Shown here in pieces: positions 50,003-61,723 of a stretch of 64,000 nucleotides of DNA. The stretch lies in the NCBI GenBank assembly GCA_020226215.1, contig CM035230.1, forward strand, positions 7,897,501 to 7,961,500. Direction: 5' to 3'. Position 1 is the first letter of the stretch. Each line of letters starts with the position of its first letter. Source of the stretch: Sindora glabra (Eukaryota > Streptophyta > Magnoliopsida > Fabales > Fabaceae). The position numbers were made by a program, and so were the translations under genes. A model generated the notes under the pieces. It had not been told where the DNA came from and did not search any database. It saw only the letters and a program-made list of their open reading frames with translations.

Positions 50003-52755
50003 ATAAGTAACATAGGATCATTATAACATGATATACAACTAAATAGTTTTGACATGAACTTGAAATTATCTCAAGTGGGCTTAAACCATGTCTTTTCTAA
50101 CTTATTAAAAGAATTTAATTTGATTTATACTATTACTTAGCTTAGTTCCATGGAAAAAAAAGTTATGTCTGTCAGAATTTAGAAAATTTTTGTATGTCTA
50201 GGGCATCTCCTTTGAAGGGCTATACGAAATATGCATTATTTGAAAAAATAAAAATCTCAATATTTGTTCCCCTTGTAATTTTAAATTAAAGAGTGATTTT
50301 TAATGAATTTTCAGAAACTTAAAATGACTATTTTGAGAAATTACTTTTTTCAAAAAAATTTCAAAATTTGACATTTTGAATTAAGACCCAAAATCTAGAT
50401 TTTTATTCTTTAGAGTTTTGATTTTTTTGATATTTTTTAATCCAAATAAGGGATATTTTCTTATTTACATTTATGTCATAAATAAATGGAGAGTAAATAA
50501 GGTGGTGAAACCATAACCCAAAACTAAGACTTAAACCCAATAACCCATAACCTCCCTAGACCCAGTAATTCATACCCTAAAAAAACCCTTTTACCCTAAA
50601 ATAGAACCAGAATAACATAAACACACCAAAAACCCTTGCAACCCAAAAAAAACCATGACCCAAAACCAAGACCCAAACCTAATAACCCATGACTTGCCTA
50701 GACCCAGTAACTTGTAACTCAGAAAAACCCTTTTGCCCTGAATAGAACTAAAACAACACAAAAACACCAAAACCCTCTTTTCTTGGCTTTCCCCATCTTC
50801 TTCTTCCTCTTCCTCTTCCACTTCTAACCACTTCGCATTCCCACATATTTTCTTCCACTTTCTCCCTATTTCTTGTTGCTATTTCTGTCATTTTGGGATT
50901 TTTAAGGTTTTGGAAATTTTGGGATTTCTCTTGCTAGTTTTCTATTTTGTCCTTTGTTTGCCCAATAAGGTAATTACTAAGCTTTATTCTCTTATTTAGG
51001 ACTTAGATTGGAGCTAGTGGGTAGCAAGGATTAGCTTATTCTTAGGTTATGCTTAAAATGTGAAATTTAGGATTTTTGTAATAGGGAACTCAATGTTGTA
51101 AAATTAAAGTTAATTTATGTTTGAATTATTATTTGATTGCTTACATGAGGTCAGGGAACACTTCCTAGGAACATTGATGGTTCATAAAATAGGAAGGAGT
51201 GAAACCTAAGCATATTAACTATTCTGTGAGATAATAATATGTATTCTCACATTTTTACATATTTTCCAACCTCTTGTACACTTTTGAATTATTAATTTTA
51301 TCAATTTAGTAATTATTAATATTTTCTATGCATTTAATTCCATTTATATATGTGTTAGAGCATAAGGTACTCTTAGGACAAGCACCTAAAAATTTTTCTT
51401 TAAGTTATAGTAATATAGAATGGTATTAGAATGACACTACGATAAGGAAATTGATTTTTGTGATTTATTTTGAAATGGTATATTGTTGGAACCTTATTAT
51501 ATAATGTTCTTTTGAAATGCTATTATGGATGAAATGATAATGTATTGGATTTTTATGCATGCTTGTAAAGCTAATTCTTTAATGAGTTTGGAATAATTTG
51601 ATATTGGAAATGTTGAATACCAAGATTGAAGACCTTAATCAACTATTCATAGTTAAAAGAGAGTATGGATTAAGATTGATTTAAACTATTGACATATGAA
51701 ACTATTTATTTACCAATGGCTAACAATAGTGATGACATTAGCCTTAGTACACCTTAGTTCGAACTCTAGTTAGTAAGGAAGTTACTAACCTTGTGAGTCA
51801 ATCAACACATGTGGATTGATTTATGGTAGTCTGATGGGTTGTCTTAGAGCTCAGAGCTCTCTTGAGATTGTTAATTCATGAGTGGAATGCTCATGTTTGT
51901 TAATCACAACTAGAAATCTCCTATCTCAAAAGTGTATTTTTCATGGTTTTTGTATTTTTAAGTTTATTAACTTTTAATGTTAATTACTTATTGATCATGA
52001 ATATATTGTATTGAAATTCTTACCATAAATCTATGTTCATGATGATTTCCTATATTATGTTTAAAGAACCTACTATTTACTTTTTAGGCTTAAAACTCAT
52101 GTTTTATATTCTACTTCTAATGAATATTCCAATTCATATTTTATCAAATATGCTTGTATAACTATTATGATATCATTTTTTATTGAAAAACTTATTTATT
52201 TTCTTTCTAAGAAAAAGCTCATGCCATGACTTGTCCTATTTTCATTGGAAATTCATATTATCTATTTACTGAATCAATGACTCACTGTTGTATTTTTTTG
52301 GATTAGGATTTATCTTCGGGTCTGTTATCTATAATCTCTTAAAGAGAAAGCAGCATTCTTTTATGGTGAGCCTCACATTTTATTTATATGGGCTTGGTGT
52401 GAAACTTTTGTATATTTTGAAAGTTAAAAATTTTGAATACTCTTCGATGTGCTCCTTTAAACCCACAAGCAATGTATGCTTCTATTGATATACATATATG
52501 TATTTTGTTATAATTATGAAGGATTGTCTAGTTATAAAATGATATGGATATTTTGTTAATATATAGATTAATAAATGAATGTTGAAAAATGAGAAAGTCC
52601 ATGTGGGATTATGTGCATGTGAAAAATTAATAAATGTGTAATGGTTATATGCCCTCTTGAGTTTGAAATAGATTACAAGCTATTCAATGATATTTTAGGC
52701 TTGCATGGCCTATATGGTTGTATTTTTCCCTTAAGGTTATGTGTTGGTCATGACC
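50003..52755 (+). mobile_element. Inner LTR-like insertion within the nest
   Basis: Family 1 homology stops near 50000 and resumes near 52760, where the pyrimidine-rich block typical of the family continues. The inserted piece ends GTTGGTCATGACC (52743-52755), resembling family 2 and 3 ends, and includes TGAATCAATGACTCACTG (52269), comparable to the CTCACTGAGTA landmark. The left end is unclear and no clean TSD is visible; GTTAA (49999-50003) and CCTAA (52756-52760) are a weak candidate. Orientation is taken from the right end. The minus frame at 50591-50821 and plus frame at 52288-52488 have no domain. Confidence 0.5.
50511..50780. repeat. Tandem duplication, period 142 bp, ACCC-rich
   Basis: Unit 1 (50511-50652) and unit 2 (50653 to about 50780) share CCCAAAAC, AGACCCAAACC, TAACCCATGAC, CTAGACCCAGTAA, AAAAACCCTTTT and CACCAAAACCCT phrases with scattered changes. 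The strand bias (C-rich, almost no G) is unlike the rest of the window. Confidence 0.85.
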
Positions 52756-55700
52756 CCTAATTTTTTTACTATGACACTTTTTTTGGCTATTTCTCTCTTT
52801 TCTCATTCTCCTTCTTCTCCCCTTCTTAACTTTCTTTTCTTCGGCACTAGCAACATTCCCAAAAGGTGCTCCTTTGTTGCATGCCTTCTCATCAAATAGT
52901 AACTTTCAGTGGTGCAAAGGATGTTAGTTTGATGGTTGATAGTGGCGAAAACCACACAAGATCGTGGCTAGGCCTTTTCATCACCATCTTCATCTACCAT
53001 AGTGGATCTCCAGCATGAGCTCTTTCTCCTATCGAGTAATTAATCACAGGTAGGCTGTGGAAGTAGTAGATTATGTTGAATAACAACACTATAGAGTAAA
53101 TTAAAATCTCTTTCTTTTCCTAGTGATTGGACTAGACTATGGCATTAGTGAGCTACCATCAACTTCCTTGGACAATAGTGAGCACGTCTATATCATAACA
53201 TTTTAATATCTATGCTGATTTGATGCTTTATCTGAGAAAAATTCATTTTTATGTGTTCTGAGAAAAATGATGATGTCTCTGAAAAATGAGATTTTTAGGT
53301 TATAATGTGATAAAATAGCATGGTTAGGATCTTTTTATATTATTAACTTTACTAGTAGTGGGCATTTGAAGTTAACTTAAAAAAACTCTTATTTTCTTTA
53401 TGATGATTTAGACTGATACAAGGAAACCCATTTTTGCAAGGTTTTGGAAATATAATAGTGGTTTCAAAAACTAATATTTTATGCTATAGGATGACAAGTT
53501 ATCATGTTAATACTATTTCTGAAATAGTATATCTTAAGATGTCTAATGATTTGAAGTAATTTAGAAGACTCCATTCTTGTATAATGTGAAGTATTAAATG
53601 AAGCTTGTGAAAAATATAGTTTTTATGATATAGATTGCTAGATTACTAAGAATAAGGTAATTGCAAAGTGTTATATTTTCATATTTTGAAAGATTTGAAC
53701 TTGATTCAAAAAAATATTATTTTATCATATTATTTAAATACTTAGTATAGTATTGATAAAATAAGGATTTTATGCTCAAGATTATTAGACTAATATACTT
53801 AAAGAAAATTTACATCATTAGAATCTAATATTTTAATTATTTTATACTTTGAATTGGAAAGGTTGTCATATATGTGAATTTTTGATATTTTGATAATAAA
53901 TTCTAAAAATAAAGGGTGCAATAGCCTAGGAAGAGTAAATAGCATCAAATGAGTTTTTCTAGAGCTTAAGCTTTAATATTTTCATATATGTAAGGTTGAT
54001 TTCAAATTACCATGAAATAGCATATTTTCGGTCTCCAGCGACTAACTCAAGAAAAAGATAATAAATTGATATGTGGGATATCGCATTAGGATGGTAAATT
54101 GAAAAGAATATAGGTGAATTTAATGTATTTATATATTATTCTTGTAAATCATGAAGTAAAAGGAAAAAAAGAAATAAAAATGAAATGAAAGCAAATACTT
54201 AGAGATCTTCAAAGCAAAAAGACTCCACTAGGTGGGTATATATCCTACCCTTAACAAATATTTTAATTAAGTGACGGTTAAATGTTATAATTTATAGGCT
54301 TATGAATGATATAGAATATATACATACTTCTATATATGAGTTCTTTAAGATACGCTCATATAACATAGATTATTACTAAGTTATCCTTGTATCCATATAT
54401 AAATGATATGGCGATGTTATCTATGGATAGGAGATAGTTATTTGTTGAGGTCAATGTAGAACTAATATTATTGATATAAATCCAAGTATCTATTAGAATG
54501 AATGTTAAATGGACATACTTAGAAAGCATGGCAGTGGTGCTTTGGACTATTGATTGAATTGTGAATTGTGATTATGTATTATCGATATTTGTATGATATA
54601 GCCGCATGGGCGAACATGATGCCATTGTTATAGACATAAATCTACCATTGCGTGTTTTGATATTGCCCTATGATGAATTAGTTACTTCATATCAAAATTT
54701 TTATAAACATTCATAACATAAGAGCTCATGTGTATATTATTTATGAATCATGTCATGAGTGGCATTAGAAATTATGAACCATGATAGGGTGATAATATGA
54801 AAGTTAGATAAGAAATTCCTAGCAAACAGTTGTGGAAGATATAAGAGTGACCTAAGATTCAAAAGGGAGAATGCAAGTACATTAATTACAAATGACTATG
54901 TGATATTGGAAATTTTTTTGTAATTAGATATTACTATTTAACATGGTTATAAGATCTAAGTGTGATTGTATAGAGTTGATTGTGGTTAAGCTAAATGATT
55001 GTTTATGAATGTAACTACTACCAGAATAGGTAGTGTGTTATATTACAAGGATATTATCTACCAGTAAGTAGTTGAGTTTACTATAATTAACTATGTGAGA
55101 TATGGAATCTAATTGTGGGTAGGTGCACACTCATCTGAGGCTTGTTTTGTATAATTTAAAAACACTAAGGAATGGGTTTGCTATTAGTATCTAATTTAAA
55201 ATGTGATTATTTATAACTATTATGTATGTATATATATAAAGGTTAATCTTTTACAAAATCTTCTACAAGGTAGTGGTAAGTATATGCTCACTAAGTTCTT
55301 ACAACTTACTCTATTTATTTTAAATGTTTTCAAGTTGGAATAAGCATATTTGAGCTTATGGCATATATGGAGAATCAAGACTAGTTTGTTAAAGAATTTT
55401 AATAGTTGGATTAGGATCAGAAATAAGTTAAAGATTATGATGATTCAACATTTGATGTGTTAAATTATTTATATGTATATATGTTGTAAGTATATAGTAT
55501 TATATAATGTATATGATGCTATCATATCTATCATATTTGAAAATATATATAAGTTTTGCATTTTAGGCTGTGTAGCCTTTGGAAAGTGTCCAAAAACAAG
55601 GAAAACTCTATTCAGATTTCTACAAAAATTTAAAGTGAATTTCAAGTCTTGCTAGAAATATGGGAGATTTCTATTGGATAAATTAGACTGAATAGTGTTA

Positions 55701-56513
55701 AGGCTTGTAGAAATCAAGTATCTAGATCCACGTCAATCACAATCGGATTAGGATATGACAGTGAATTTCTTAATATTTGAAATTTTTTTTAATAATTACT
55801 TATGAGATTTTAAATTTATTAAATTATTAGGAGAATTATTGAGAAAATTAAATATTAAAAAAACATTAAATGACCTTAACTTAAAAGAGATGGAATAAGT
55901 ATGGGTAACGGTAAATTTTATTTCATGGTTATCTCTCATCCTATTATACTAAATTATTCCATATTTTCTTTTATGTAGTTAACTAAATGAGAATTAATGA
56001 AGTGAAAGGCTAAGATTAACAAGGATGTGAGCTTGTAATACACCCTTTTATACTAAAATGTCCCTTAGCTCTTTATATTTTTCCTTAGAACCTTCCCTCC
56101 CTCTCTATTTGACATACTCTCTCCCTCTTTCTTTATCCCACCTTTGTCCCTTTTCCTTTTTTCCATTGTACAACTATTTTAGCCATCATCTAGCTATCCT
56201 TTACTATTGATAATTAACCTCTTTTCCCTCCATCCAAAGATGCCCACTAATGTTGAACAGAGCTATTGTTTTGCAACTAAAGTATGACAAAATAATGCCT
56301 TTGGCCTTTTGCTTTCATTGGCATTCTAGCATGTTTTGCCACTAGTGAGCTCCGATTAACCACCTTAGGGAGAGGTAAGCTTATCTAGGTCTTCAAACTC
56401 TCATATTTTGTTGTTTAAGCTTGATTTAGGAAAACCCATTAATGTAAATCACTGATTTCTTGATAATAACTTTAAAAAATAAGAAATGATTATCTTAGAT
56501 GATAATGAGACAT

Positions 56514-56650
56514 GAAAATCACTATATAAGCTTGATCCTTTACTTGTACAAGCTTGATCCTAAAAATCACTAAATAGGAAGCCTTTATAAAGCATTACAT
56601 TTTAATACTTTTACTTGTACAAAGCTTGATCCTAAAAATCACTATATAAT
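56514..56650. repeat. Short direct repeats, CTTGATCC...AAATCACTA
   Basis: ACTTGTACAAGCTTGATCC followed by TAAAAATCACTAAATA (56543-56577) recurs at about 56614-56647 after roughly 70 bp, with a partial copy at 56514-56538. It lies in the outer family 1 LTR. Confidence 0.75.
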
Positions 56651-57356
56651 GACATATTTTTTATTTCATAATTTAACTCTAGAAAAAATAATGAATTGAT
56701 AATCTAGGATGAAAAAATATTATGAATAAAACTTAGAATGGTAAATTTTGGGAAAAAAAATAATATCGATATATATATGCAATTTATCATTGTAAATTAT
56801 GAAATAGGAAGAAAAAAGAAAAAAAGGCAAATAGAATACTCAAGATTCTTAGAGTGAATAGGCATTATCAAGTAATTATATATCTATCCCTAAATGCTAT
56901 TTTTTTATAATGTCATATGTTTTATTTATTTTACATAGAGATCATATACTTGAATAATTACAAATTTAATGAATATAACTAGGTTCCTTTATATGAACAA
57001 ACATAGGAAGTGTGATTTTGATTATCTCTCATTATTTTACTATTCTAATATTTAATGGTGCATCCGATGCACCATCTATTTCTTGTTAGAAATTGTTGAT
57101 TGTCCTTTTAGGAATGATGTGGTGAAAGAATTATGTTAGCTATTATTAATTATTTTATACATATACTTTAATGTATACTTATGCTTATGTTTAGACTATG
57201 ACCACACATGAGAGGTGTGGGACTAATATTTGACATTATGGTTGTGCTTATATTAAAAGGTGAGTGTTTTTAGAATTATTATACTGTGAATGAGAGTGTG
57301 ATGATGAATTAGTTACTTTGTATTATGATTATGATGCAATGAGCTATAAAATTATG

Positions 57357-57358
<2 letters not shown>

Positions 57359-57396
<38 letters not shown>
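57359..57396. repeat. (AT)19 microsatellite
   Basis: A pure AT run in the outer family 1 LTR. Confidence 0.95.
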
Positions 57397-57398
<2 letters not shown>

Positions 57399-58349
57399 TA
57401 TGAATCAATTTGTATTATTGTTATATAAATAGAACAAGTTATATGACCATGCATTGAGGGTGTTATTAAACTAATATGATATGGCCAGAGTTGAGTAATA
57501 TGACAAAGCAGATGATGTAGGTGTCAAATGCTTAATTCTTAGTAAAATGAGGGTTAGCTATAAGATTAGTCCAATAGTACCAAGGGTGGAAAAGGGGGTA
57601 GGGTATAAGCTGGATCCATGCATCTTACAATAGATGCATACAATTTGATATAAATTGTTATGCAATATATTATAAAATTATAATTCAACTATATTTCAAT
57701 ATTTTCATTTAATTTGATTTTGATGATTTGACTATGGTTGAACCATAAATGGCTTCTTGAAAATGAGAATGCCATATGCATGTGAATACATCACTAAAAG
57801 ACTTACACCTAGAGCTAAAAATCTAGAATTTAAGTTTGCGGTTGTTTCTTATTTTTAATGCTTAATTTGCATTTAATTATTTTATTTACTTGAATTTAAG
57901 AGTAGATTAGTAGATATATATTCACTAAGTTCTTGTAACCTATTCTTATTATGTACAATGTTTTCAAGTTAAATACAATTCATTTAAACCTTGTGTTTTC
58001 ATGTAGATTGAAAATCATCTTGTTAGGAGATTTTAATAGTTGGATTAGAAGTGATTTCTATTGGTGTTTATGTAATATATGTGTTTTAACTATTTTATTT
58101 TTATGTGTGGATTTTTTGGTGTTGAAACTATATAAGTTACAGGTTTTATAACTTTAGGTGTGTGGCCCTCGAGAAGTACCTAAAGTAAAGGAAACTCTAT
58201 CTATTTTTCTTTAAAATTTTGAAATGAATTTGAGTCACCATAAAAGTAAAGAACTTTCTATTAGGCATAATTAATTTAGTTAATGTTGAGACTAATGGAA
58301 ACCAAGTAGTGGGATCCATGCCGGTCATGACTAGGTTTAGGTAATGATA

Positions 58350-58390
58350 CATTAGGGGAGTTTTCTCAAGTGAAGGACACTTTTTCTTAA
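58350..58390 (+). pseudogene. Probable last codons of the Transposase_28-like pseudogene
   Basis: If the LTR nest and one TSD copy are skipped, the frame ending KLFPS at 49021 continues directly at 58355 as GEFSQVKDTFS and stops at TAA (58388-58390). Eleven open codons is weak evidence by itself, but frame and TSD logic agree. Whether the true protein ended this way is not known. Confidence 0.4.
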
Positions 58391-59208
58391 TGTTTTTAGT
58401 AGATTTGAATCTCTATGGATCTTTTGATTTTGTTAACAATTTATTTAATAATGTCCTTTATAATTTTCATCTTATTGATTCTTGTAATTGTATGATGTTG
58501 TTAAAGTTCTTTTCATATTGTTAAATGGCTTTTCCTTTAAAGGGCTTAATTTAAAACTTTTAAGATGGCTATAGAGATCTTTTCTAATCGATTTGGCTTT
58601 TAATGATCCTTATTAAGTTTAAAATAGCTTCAAAGCATTGTAAGATTCCTAACTGATGTCGTATCAAACAATCCTTGATTGAACTTAAGATAGCTTTAGA
58701 GAGCCATTTTGATAAATTTAGCTTCTAATAATTTTAAGATAGCTTTTGAGCATTGTAATATTGCCAACAATGTGTCTTTTATCAAGCTTTGATTCATCTA
58801 AAGATAACTTCAAAAAGCCTTGTATGATTGTTAACTAATATGGCTTCATGGAATTTACCTTTGATTTTAAACTTTATAGTGTCAAAGGTAAGGTCATTTG
58901 GGTTTTAATAATGCTAATGGATCTACTTAAGCTTTGGTATGAGGTGATCAAGTCTTGGGTTTAAGTGCTAAGGGAATTGCTCGAGCTTTGGTACCTAAAG
59001 ATTGAGTCCTAAGCTTTTTTTTTTTTAATTAAAGTATGCTACAACCTTTCCTTTGTATCACTTAGTGTTCAATTGAACAACTTCTTAAGTCCCAATAGGC
59101 ATATTGAGTTCTTCCCTTTATCATTATTCATTTTCTATTTGCTCATACTTGTCATGTCAATCACCTAGTTGGTCTAAATCAACTAGTAAGATGGCTTCAC
59201 ATCCATAG
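58391..59208. repeat. Irregular repeat array with AAGATAGCTT units
   Basis: The word AAGATAGCTT or a close variant recurs at 58562, 58621, 58687, 58736 and 58801, at intervals of 59, 66, 49 and 65 bp. It is followed by related words (GCATTGTAA, TTGGCTTC, TTGATT). Downstream the related phrases GGATCTACTTAAGCTTTGGTA and AATTGCTCGAGCTTTGGTA recur about 60 bp apart (58920-59000). No coding frame is seen. It lies just after the pseudogene stop. Confidence 0.6.
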
Positions 59209-59369
59209 GTGTGAGCACCTTATTTTGTTTTGGTCATATTAAAAAATATCATAAAAATACCAAAAAAAAAGAAAAGTTCTAAAATAAATAAATAAATAAA
59301 ATATTCATTTTTAATGTTTTAACATTACTAAACATTAGATTTAATTTGTTGATAATAATTTTGTTTTTA

Positions 59370-59663
59370 TTTTTGTCGTATTAGTCATCATTTATTATAA
59401 TTACTTTTTTATTATATCTAAAAGGTAAAAAAATTTTCAAAATATATTAAATTTTAGTTAGTAGTTATCTTCTTGTTATATAATCAATTTTTGATATATT
59501 TTTAAAAATTAATATATTTTTGTTGTATTAGTCATCATTTATTATAATTACTTTTTTTATTATATCTAAAAGGTAAATTTTTTTTGAAAATATATTAAAT
59601 TTTAATTAGTAGTTATCTTATTGTTATATAATCAATTTTTGATATATTTTTAAAAATTAATAA
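59370..59663. repeat. Tandem duplication, two 147-bp units
   Basis: Unit 1 (59370-59516) and unit 2 (59517-59663) share TATTAGTCATCATTTATTAT, TATCTAAAAGGTAAA and AATCAATTTTTGATATATTT with very few differences. Confidence 0.92.
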
Positions 59664-59874
59664 TTATAGAAGTTAGGATATTATTCCTAATAATTATTTT
59701 TTAAAAAATTATTTTGATTTAGCAAGTGCATTTATCATTTTATTTTTGAAATCTATTAATTTTTTAAAATAAAATAATTCACAAAAGTGTTATAATAAAA
59801 TGAAATGCTTTTTACATTTCTTTATTTTAATTACTTCATTAGAAATATTAAATTTATCAAAAAAAGGATTCTAA

Positions 59875-59980
59875 TCCCTCCCTAATAGGCAAATAATTTG
59901 GTTATTAAACTTGATAAAAGTAATTAATATCAAGAAGATGATATTTATCCCTCCTTAACAGGCATATAATCTGGTTTTAA
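59875..59980. repeat. Direct repeat CCCTCCYTAAYAGGCAWATAATYTGGTT
   Basis: A 28-bp block at about 59876 recurs at about 59951, 75 bp later, with few changes. It lies upstream of the TATA box in the Ogre-like LTR, where duplicated motifs could be enhancer units; that role is a guess. Confidence 0.65.
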
Positions 59981-60169
59981 TATGTGATAATTATAAAAAT
60001 TATATAAAGGAGAACATATTTATCTTTTCTAAATAATAATATAAAAAGATCAAAAAAGATAATAATTATAATCCATATACCTAATAAAAATATTTAATTA
60101 GCAATCACCAACTTTTGAAAGGATACTTGTTAAAAAGATTAAGGAGAGAAGTATAGTCTCTACCCAAAT

Positions 60170-60177
60170 TATAAATA
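60170..60177 (+). promoter_or_regulatory. TATA box of the Ogre-like LTR
   Basis: TATAAATA within ATTATAAATAGGTACC is a good plant TATA box. A start would be expected near 60200, just before the A-run and purine-rich leader. Confidence 0.5.
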
Positions 60178-61180
60178 GGTACCAAACCAAAGATTCAAAA
60201 AAAAAAACGAATTAGGGAGAAGAGAAAAATCATAAAGAGGAAAAAAGAGAAAAAAAATCCTATCAACATATTGGATAGATTAAAGGTAAATACTTAATCA
60301 AAGAAGTTTTATATTATGTATGCTTGAAGTTTTGATTTCACTATAAGAGTCATATATCTAACCTTTCTATTTAGTTCTTAGCATTTTGAATAATTATAAT
60401 TACAAGTGTGTGTATGGATTGCAATCAAAGGTAAGTTATTATTATTAAAAAGTTTTAAATTATTGAATTTAAAAAAAGGTGTTTTTTTTGAAATATAATG
60501 AAGTTTGAGGTGTATGTCTTTCTTTTACTTAACAAAATTATAATGATGTTTCATCCTTGACTATTTGAGTAAATTTTGTTTTCATTTGGTTAGAAGAAAT
60601 TTTTGCTTTGAAATTATTTATTTAATCGTTACCTAATTGGTTGCCTCAATTAACATCTTCTATATTGAGTTCTTACTTTTATTTATTTAATTTTTTTTAT
60701 ATTTTGAAACTCGATGAAAAATTTTAAGTATTAAGGAATATAATTGTGTGAGCAGATCGATGTTCTTTAAAGGTCTTGTTTTAAATTATCCTCCTTATTT
60801 ATTGTATCATATTATCATGCATTAGATATAAATTGTATCGCTAGAAAGTTTTAGGGTCCTTGATCGATAATGAGGTATAGGGTGTCCAACCTTGTATGGC
60901 ATTTATGCCTATTTTCTTTAAACTCAAGAAAAAAAGCCTTCAAAAAATTAAGATTCCTAGCTCTTTTGAAAAGAACCATAGGATGCGTTAAGGTTACATA
61001 CATATTTAATTCATTTTATTTTTTTATGTGATTATAAAATTATATTAATATTTTTTCGAATCATGAGAGAATATTTAAGAGATTTTATGTTTATGTTATT
61101 TTTCTTTTTAACATAATAAAATTAAAAAAAATACAAAATACCTAAAAACAAAAAATTAGTTAAGTTTTTCATTATATATC

Positions 61181-61280
61181 NNNNNNNNNNNNNNNNNNNN
61201 NNNNNNNNNNNNNNNNNNNNNNNNNNNNNNNNNNNNNNNNNNNNNNNNNNNNNNNNNNNNNNNNNNNNNNNNNNNNNNNN
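61181..61280. other. Assembly gap, 100 Ns
   Basis: Exactly 100 undetermined bases, the usual placeholder for a gap of unknown length. Sequence on the two sides may not be close together in the genome. Confidence 1.
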
Positions 61281-61723
61281 ACATAGAGGTTCATATATGG
61301 ATTAAAGCATGCCCCACGAGGTTTAAGCGAGTCTAATAAGCTTAGCGCAGATTCTTATTTCCAAACAAGTGACTAGATTACTATTTTCCCTTATATTTTA
61401 CCTATAGCCTTAAGTTTTTGGAACTTAAGAATGATTTCTCATGCTTGAATTTTATTGACTCATATTTAACATTTAGAGCTAACCATTTTCATCTACACAA
61501 AATTTTGCAAACAATCAAATGGCAAACCAAGCAATTAACAAACAATCTATCATATATAACACCACTAACAATGTCCACAAGTATAATAGAATTTATTGAA
61601 ATAGTACTGGTGGTACACAATCCTAGATGCACACATACCATTGATATAATTTTGGTTAAGACTTATCATGGTAGCACCTACATATAATTTAAAGGCCTTA
61701 TCACTTTAGGAACCTATCACCTT
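61281..61723. other. Unassigned stretch right of the gap
   Basis: AT-rich, with an 89-codon plus-strand frame at 61418-61687 that shows no recognisable domain. The composition is slightly less A/T-biased than nearby DNA, so a degraded coding origin cannot be excluded. Confidence 0.3.

Larger units (their letters stand above)
49371..55760 (+). mobile_element. Solo LTR, family 1, middle of the nest, TSD GTGAA
   Basis: Starts TGTAATACCCTAGG at 49371 and ends GGATATGACA at 55760, flanked by identical GTGAA (49366-49370 and 55761-55765). Removing the inner insertion (about 50003-52755) leaves about 3.64 kb. Landmarks include GGTGGGTATATATCCTACCC (54232), ATGCTCACTAAGTTC (55284) and AGATCCACGTCAATCACAATC (55724). 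The perfect TSD and canonical ends support a younger insertion than the surrounding LTR. The frame at 49784-50026 is AT-rich LTR sequence. Confidence 0.87.
49022..58349 (+). mobile_element. Solo LTR, family 1, outermost of a three-level nest, TSD CATYA
   Basis: Starts TGTAGTACTCC at 49022 and ends TTTAGGTAATGATA at 58349. Flanks are CATCA (49017-49021) and CATTA (58350-58354). A second family 1 LTR (49371-55765 with one TSD copy) sits 349 bp from its start. Without it the LTR is about 2.93 kb. Its 3' blocks match the family: TATTCACTAAGTTCTTGTAAC (57919), GTGTGTGGCCCTCGAGAAGTA (58158) and GGGATCCATGCCGGTCATG (58311). A (AT)19 run is at 57359. The plus frames at 55473-55655 and 57951-58151 are chance frames in LTR sequence. 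Confidence 0.75.
59209..61180 (+). mobile_element. Ogre/Tat-like LTR, plus strand, truncated by the assembly gap
   Basis: It starts TGTGAGCACCTTATTTTG at 59209, then A-rich sequence with ATACCAAAAA words; Ogre-type LTRs commonly begin TGTGAGCACCC with similar A-rich DNA, from memory. It contains a 147-bp tandem duplication, a TATA box at 60170 and a GAATTAGGGAGAAGAG leader, so promoter and start-site region lie about 1 kb into the LTR. The 3' end would be in or beyond the gap. No TSD can be checked. Confidence 0.5.

Noticed and set aside
50511..50780. Telomere-like AACCC words
   Set aside because: They are not regular (CCCTAAA)n units and are embedded in a 142-bp tandem duplication, so this is not an interstitial telomere.
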